DNA of 10,801 bases from Deltaproteobacteria bacterium UBA2957 (lineage in GTDB: Bacteria; Myxococcota_A; UBA796), in the NCBI GenBank assembly GCA_002348535.1, contig DEBL01000286.1:1-10801 (forward strand), given 5' to 3'. Made by a program: the position numbers and the translations under genes. The notes under the pieces were generated by a model. It did not search any database and was not told the DNA's origin. It saw nothing but the letters and a program-made list of their open reading frames with translations. Every line of letters starts with the position of its first letter. Position 1 is the first letter of the stretch. This document shows positions 8,002 through 10,801 of the stretch, piece by piece.

Positions 8002-8710
8002 CGCTACGCACTCCTGCGATGAGGTGGGCGACTGGAGGAAACATGGTCCGGTGGTCGGCGCGGATGCCGGCATCGCTGAGTTGGTCTACAAACTCGCCGG
8101 CAGAGCAGAACGAGTCGATGGATTGATTCAGGTAGGTGTAGGCATCGCGAAAGCCGGTGATGATGCCGCCGACGAGCGGCACAACGAGCCGATTGTAGGT
8201 GCTCTGCAACAGGCGTGGGATCAGTCCAACGGGTTGGAAAAAGTCCAGCACCACGAGGGTCCCGCCGGGTTTCAACACGCGGCTGCACTCGGCGACGGCC
8301 TTGTGCAGCTCCGGAACGTTTCGCAGTCCAAAACCACAGATGATGGCATCGACGCTGGCGGTCTCTAGGGGCAGGTCTCGAGCATCCGCGCACACAATGT
8401 CCACGGGCTCGCCCTCGCGAATCTTCGGGGCGCCGGTGGCCAGCATGACCTCGGAAAAGTCCGCGGCTGTGACGTGTGCTGCGCCGTGGTCGAGGAGCAT
8501 TCGAGTGAGGTCAAGGGTGCCGGAGCACAAGTCGAGGACGCGCCCTTTGCCATTTTTACCAAGCGCAGCGATGGCCGCCTTGCGCCACGATTGGTCGAGT
8601 CCAAGGCTCAGAATGCGGTTGGCGCGATCGTACCGCGGCGCGATCTCGTTGAACATCTGCCGGACTTCGGGGGCGCGGTCCTCCGCTCCGGCGGTGGGCT
8701 TCGCAGGCAT
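7991..8710 (-). CDS. menG: Demethylmenaquinone methyltransferase (MenG/UbiE)
   Basis: This SAM-dependent C-methyltransferase converts demethylmenaquinone to menaquinone, the last step of the pathway. The protein is 239 residues. It has the UbiE/COQ5 N-terminus VRQMFNEIAPRYDRANRILSLG (16-37) and the SAM-binding motif VLDLCSGTLDL (58-68). Further motifs are AADFSEVML (82-90), the UbiE signature ICGFGLRNVPE (124-134), VLKPGGTLVVLDF (145-157) and a C-terminal GFRDAYTYLNQSI segment. Motif I reads SGTLDL where GTGDL is more common. In ubiquinone producers UbiE serves both quinones; here only men genes are present, so menG is the better name. The ATG overlaps the preceding gene's stop as TGATG, and the 3' end carries the menF RBS. 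Confidence 0.93.
   Translation of the reverse strand: MPAKPTAGAEDRAPEVRQMFNEIAPRYDRANRILSLGLDQSWRKAAIAALGKNGKGRVLDLCSGTLDLTRMLLDHGAAHVTAADFSEVMLATGAPKIREGEPVDIVCADARDLPLETASVDAIICGFGLRNVPELHKAVAECSRVLKPGGTLVVLDFFQPVGLIPRLLQSTYNRLVVPLVGGIITGFRDAYTYLNQSIDSFCSAGEFVDQLSDAGIRADHRTMFPPVAHLIAGVRSDDG
8011..8015 (-). promoter_or_regulatory. Ribosome binding site of menF
   Basis: AGGAG on the minus strand, 9 nt before the ATG at 8001, embedded in the 3' end of menG. It is the best Shine-Dalgarno sequence I found in the operon and it fixes the menF start. Confidence 0.65.
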
Positions 8711-9729
8711 CAGGCGATTCGCTCGACGAGATGGTAAGCCAGCCGCTCGAGGGCGTCGCGATGTTCGCTGTGCGGGAGCGTACGGAGTGCGTCGAGGCCC
8801 TCCTCGACCAAGGATCGGGCTCGGGCCAGGGCGGCGTCTGTGGCCCCCGACTCGTTGACGGCCTTGAGCAGCGCCGGGATGCGCTCGGCACTCGGATTGC
8901 CGGCCCGGAGTTCGGTACGGAGTCCGTCGACGCGCTCCATAGCAATCAGGAGCGGGAGGGTCATCTTGCGCTCGGCAAGGTCTCGTCCACGACGCTTGCC
9001 GGTCGTGAGTTTGTTCCCGGTGTAGTCGAGCACATCATCGGTGATCTGGAACGCCGTGCCCACGTTTAAGCCGTAGGTGTAGAGGGCCTCGGCTGCGTCG
9101 TAGTCGTCCACTGCCCATGCGCCGGCAGCGACGCACCATGCGATCAGAGTGGCGCTCTTTTTGTACACAATCTCAAGGTACGTTTCGACATCGAGGTCGA
9201 GGTTGCCGCGATTCAACAACTGCGTCACTTCGCCCTCGGACATGGCCGTGACCGTCCACGCGAGCTTGGTCACTGCGTGATGACCGCCGTGTTCGCTGGC
9301 CAGCAGCAGCCCCCGGGCCACGCAGTAGTCCCCAGTCAGGATGACGGCGGGGTTGCCGTAGACGCGTTGAGCTGCGGCTTTGCCGCGCCGTTCTTGGCCT
9401 TCATCGACGACATCGTCATGCAGCAGACTCCCGAGGTGCAGCAGCTCACCGATGGCAGCCAAGTGCCCGATGCTGCCGCCGAACCCGGAGGCGCGTGCGC
9501 CCAGTGCCGTCAGCAATGGACGAAAGCGTTTCCCGCCCGCCATTGCGAGGTAGCGACCGATCTCCGACACCGCGGGGATGGTGACCTGCAGCTGGTTGTG
9601 AAGCTCTTCCTCTGCGAGTCCGAGGTCGCCTTGAACCAATGCGAACACGGCAGACACATCATCGATGAGGGTCCGGGGCGCGCCGGCGTGGAGTCCAGTT
9701 GGGTCTGGTCGCTGGGCTTGGATTTGCAT
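8710..9729 (-). CDS. trans-Polyprenyl diphosphate synthase (IspB/HepT-type) for the menaquinone side chain
   Basis: This enzyme extends allylic diphosphates with isopentenyl diphosphate to make the isoprenoid tail used by MenA. The protein is 339 residues from the ATG at 9729. Motifs are GGKRFRP (65-71), the first Asp-rich motif LLHDDVVDE with D105/D106/D109, the KKSATL segment (190-195), and the second Asp-rich motif ITDDVLDY with D231/D232/D235. The residue five before the first Asp is Gly100. A small residue there fits long-chain synthases rather than farnesyl synthases, but chain length cannot be read exactly, so I give no specific symbol. An in-frame extension to 9864 would run through the promoter region and into the divergent regulator, and is rejected. 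AGG lies 6 nt before the ATG. It is the first gene of the operon. Confidence 0.9.
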   Translation of the reverse strand: MQIQAQRPDPTGLHAGAPRTLIDDVSAVFALVQGDLGLAEEELHNQLQVTIPAVSEIGRYLAMAGGKRFRPLLTALGARASGFGGSIGHLAAIGELLHLGSLLHDDVVDEGQERRGKAAAQRVYGNPAVILTGDYCVARGLLLASEHGGHHAVTKLAWTVTAMSEGEVTQLLNRGNLDLDVETYLEIVYKKSATLIAWCVAAGAWAVDDYDAAEALYTYGLNVGTAFQITDDVLDYTGNKLTTGKRRGRDLAERKMTLPLLIAMERVDGLRTELRAGNPSAERIPALLKAVNESGATDAALARARSLVEEGLDALRTLPHSEHRDALERLAYHLVERIA

Positions 9730-9752
9730 AGAGCCTGCCTGAGGGGTGGATT

Positions 9753-9764
9753 CTTTCAGGAAAG
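9753..9764. promoter_or_regulatory. Short inverted repeat CTTTCAGGAAAG, possible second operator half
   Basis: Perfect 5-bp arms around an AG centre, 24 bp from the men operon's first ATG. It shares the TTTCAG hexamer with the larger dyad, at 9754-9759 and 9772-9777, an 18-bp offset. Short palindromes like this arise by chance, so this is tentative. Confidence 0.25.
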
Positions 9765-9771
9765 TAGAATA

Positions 9772-9789
9772 TTTCAGTCCTGATTGAAA
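9772..9789. promoter_or_regulatory. Imperfect inverted repeat TTTCAGTCCTGATTGAAA, candidate operator
   Basis: An 18-bp dyad with TTTCA/TGAAA outer arms and TC/GA inner pairs, broken by one mismatched pair and a CT centre. It abuts the possible -10 elements in the divergent promoter region. The size and symmetry fit a dimeric winged-helix regulator such as the adjacent GbsR-type protein. That link is inference from position only. Confidence 0.35.
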
Positions 9790-9827
9790 ATTAGGCCCTT
9801 CGTTAACGTTTGCCAACCGTAGATGCC

Positions 9828-10403
9828 ATGCAAGTCGACCCAGACAACACAGACAATCACACAATCGACCCAGAAGAAGCGCTCGCTTCGGCGCGCAAAC
9901 TGGTCGCCGAGGCGGTCGGCGACATTATGGGATTTTGGAACTTTAAACCGTCGATGGGTCGGGTTTGGGCGTGTCTTTATCTCTCGCCGCGGCCGCTTAC
10001 TTCCGCAGAGATTGTTGCGCAGACGGGCCTGAGTGTTGGCAGCGTATCGATGACGGTTTCGGAGCTTCGCGAGTGGGGTGTTGTCACGGACTCGGGGCGA
10101 TCGCGCGGACGACGCGCATTCGAGGCCGAGACCGACGTTGTGAAGATGGTGACGCGCGTATTTCGGGAGCGCGAACTCAAAATTGTTCAGGACACCATTG
10201 AGAAGCTGGAGGCCGCTGTGGCGATCCTCGAGCACCAAAGCCGCTCTTCCAGCCCGACGACCATGCTTGAGGGTCGGTTTGTCGTGACCCGCGCCAAGCG
10301 GCTCCTTGGCCTCGCGAAAAGTGGATACCAGATGCTCGATCGGTTCAGCCGCATTGGCCGTCTCGACATCGCCAGCATCCGCAACAAGCTCACTCGACGG
10401 TAG
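9828..10403 (+). CDS. GbsR/MarR-type winged-helix transcriptional regulator
   Basis: The protein is 191 residues from the ATG at 9828. It shows the GbsR-like pattern: a helix leading to GRVWACLYLSPRPLTSAEIV (44-63), then the helix-turn-helix TGLSVGSVSMTVSELREWGVV (66-86; recognition helix about 70-82), then a basic wing GRSRGRRAF (90-98). A long, charged C-terminal helix (about 104-137, VFRERELKIVQDTIEKLEAA) suggests a dimerisation coiled coil. No metal site or ligand-binding domain is recognisable. An alternative TTG start at 9810 would add six residues; neither start has a clear Shine-Dalgarno. The gene is divergent from the men operon and 4 bp upstream of selO, so it may regulate either or both. 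The ligand is unknown. Confidence 0.8.
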   Translation: MQVDPDNTDNHTIDPEEALASARKLVAEAVGDIMGFWNFKPSMGRVWACLYLSPRPLTSAEIVAQTGLSVGSVSMTVSELREWGVVTDSGRSRGRRAFEAETDVVKMVTRVFRERELKIVQDTIEKLEAAVAILEHQSRSSSPTTMLEGRFVVTRAKRLLGLAKSGYQMLDRFSRIGRLDIASIRNKLTRR

Positions 10404-10407
10404 ATTC

Positions 10408-10801
10408 ATGGACGCGTCGAGCCTTGATGACTTGCAATGGGACGACCGATTTTTGAGGGAGCTTCCCACGGACCCCGACCGATCAAACCACAGCCGGCAA
10501 GTCTACGGCGCCGTGGCATCGCTGGTCGATCCGACTGCAGTTGGGAATCCGATTATCCGCAGCGTATCCACTGAACTGGCTTCGACCATGGGACTGACAG
10601 ATGCGATTCTGGCGAGTTCGGGGACGGCCGCTGTGTTCGGCGGAAATGCGCTGGCGACCGGCATGCGACCGTATGCTGCGTGCTACGGCGGCCATCAGTT
10701 CGGGAACTGGGCTGGCCAACTCGGGGACGGTCGCGCCATGACCCTTGGCGAGCTGGTTGTGGACGAACGCCGGCGGTTTGAGGTGCAACTGAAGGGTGCA
10801 G
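10408..10801 (+). CDS. selO: SelO (YdiU/UPF0061) pseudokinase-fold protein AMPylase, 3'-truncated by window edge
   Basis: The ATG at 10408 opens a frame of 131 codons to the window end without a stop. Hallmarks of the SelO N-terminus are WDDRFLRELPTDPD (11-24), FGGNAL (77-82), the highly conserved YGGHQFGNWAGQLGDGRAM (93-111), and the start of QLKGA (127-131), whose lysine matches the conserved lysine of the SelO active site. Characterised SelO proteins bind ATP in a flipped orientation and transfer AMP to Ser/Thr/Tyr of target proteins, with links to oxidative stress. The catalytic aspartates and any C-terminal selenocysteine or cysteine lie outside the window. The gap to the regulator's TAG is 4 bp, implying co-transcription; no strong RBS is visible. 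Confidence 0.92.
   Translation, partial: MDASSLDDLQWDDRFLRELPTDPDRSNHSRQVYGAVASLVDPTAVGNPIIRSVSTELASTMGLTDAILASSGTAAVFGGNALATGMRPYAACYGGHQFGNWAGQLGDGRAMTLGELVVDERRRFEVQLKGA

Larger units (their letters stand above)
1769..9729 (-). other. Menaquinone biosynthesis operon (polyprenyl synthase-menG-menF-menD-menA-menC-menE)
   Basis: Seven same-strand genes cover about 8 kb with no intergenic space at all. The junctions in transcription order are: TGATG at 8712-8708, an 11-bp overlap at 8001-7991, GTGA at 6640-6637, ATGA at 4922-4919, GTGA at 4038-4035 and ATGA at 3022-3019. This implies one polycistronic mRNA starting upstream of 9729, with translational coupling. The set covers isoprenoid tail synthesis, head-group synthesis to OSB-CoA, prenylation and methylation. 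MenH and MenB are absent. No factor-independent terminator is obvious after menE, where the operon runs into the oppositely oriented thioesterase gene. Confidence 0.9.
9730..9827. promoter_or_regulatory. Divergent promoter region between the men operon and the regulator-selO pair
   Basis: This 98-bp non-coding stretch is the only intergenic gap of note in the window and is more AT-rich than its flanks, especially 9751-9795. It must carry the promoters of both divergent units unless the men operon starts inside the regulator gene. A TAGAAT (9765-9770, + strand) and, nearly on top of it, a TATTCT (9771-9766, - strand) could be -10 elements. Neither has a convincing -35 at 16-18 bp, so exact promoters are not assigned. 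Two short inverted repeats lie here (separate entries), as does the 8-bp palindrome CGTTAACG at 9801-9808. Confidence 0.55.

Noticed and set aside
9784..9808. TTGAAA (9784) with TTAACG (9803) as a -35/-10 pair for the regulator
   Set aside because: The spacer is only 13 bp, too short for a standard sigma-70-type promoter.
9730..9864. Longer N-terminus for the polyprenyl diphosphate synthase
   Set aside because: It would be Cys-rich, unlike the family, and would run through the promoter region into the divergent regulator gene.
10483..10788. Minus-strand open frame opposite selO
   Set aside because: The + strand here encodes the highly conserved SelO HQFGNWAGQLGDGR region, so the minus frame is a shadow.

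Overview
The window is GC-rich (roughly 60 % by eye) and densely coded, with overlapping genes, GTG starts and hardly any intergenic DNA. It suggests a free-living, menaquinone-respiring bacterium. The FG-GAP beta-propeller protein, GbsR-type regulator, SelO and classical (MenFDCE) menaquinone route would fit a Myxococcota/Bradymonadota-like or related marine lineage. That placement is a guess from gene content only. There are no rRNA, tRNA, mobile-element or CRISPR signals.

Layout. At the left edge (+ strand) is the 3' part of a gene for an integrin-like FG-GAP beta-propeller protein with seven calcium-loop repeats. Five bases later, also on +, comes a small hot-dog thioesterase that resembles 1,4-dihydroxy-2-naphthoyl-CoA hydrolase (MenI). 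The centre (9729 down to 1769, - strand) is one compact menaquinone operon. In transcription order it encodes a trans-polyprenyl diphosphate synthase, demethylmenaquinone methyltransferase (menG/ubiE), isochorismate synthase (menF), SEPHCHC synthase (menD), DHNA prenyltransferase (menA), o-succinylbenzoate synthase (menC) and o-succinylbenzoate-CoA ligase (menE). All six gene junctions overlap by 1-11 bases (TGATG, 11 bp, GTGA, ATGA, GTGA, ATGA), so translational coupling through the whole operon is likely. The last gene, menE, runs tail-to-tail 84 bp into the thioesterase gene.

To the right, a 98-bp AT-richer intergenic region with two short inverted repeats separates the operon from a divergent GbsR/MarR-type regulator. 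The regulator is followed after 4 bp by the 5' part of selO, encoding a pseudokinase-fold protein AMPylase, which runs off the window.

How the genes work together. The operon supplies the aromatic head group (chorismate to isochorismate, SEPHCHC, OSB, OSB-CoA), the isoprenoid tail, their joining (MenA) and the final methylation (MenG). The convergent thioesterase would supply the DHNA-CoA hydrolysis step. MenH and MenB are not in the window, although every other step of the pathway is. The most notable points are this gap, the fully overlapped operon, the menE/thioesterase convergent overlap, and the divergent regulator-selO unit that shares the operon's promoter region. I do not see a clearly novel system here.
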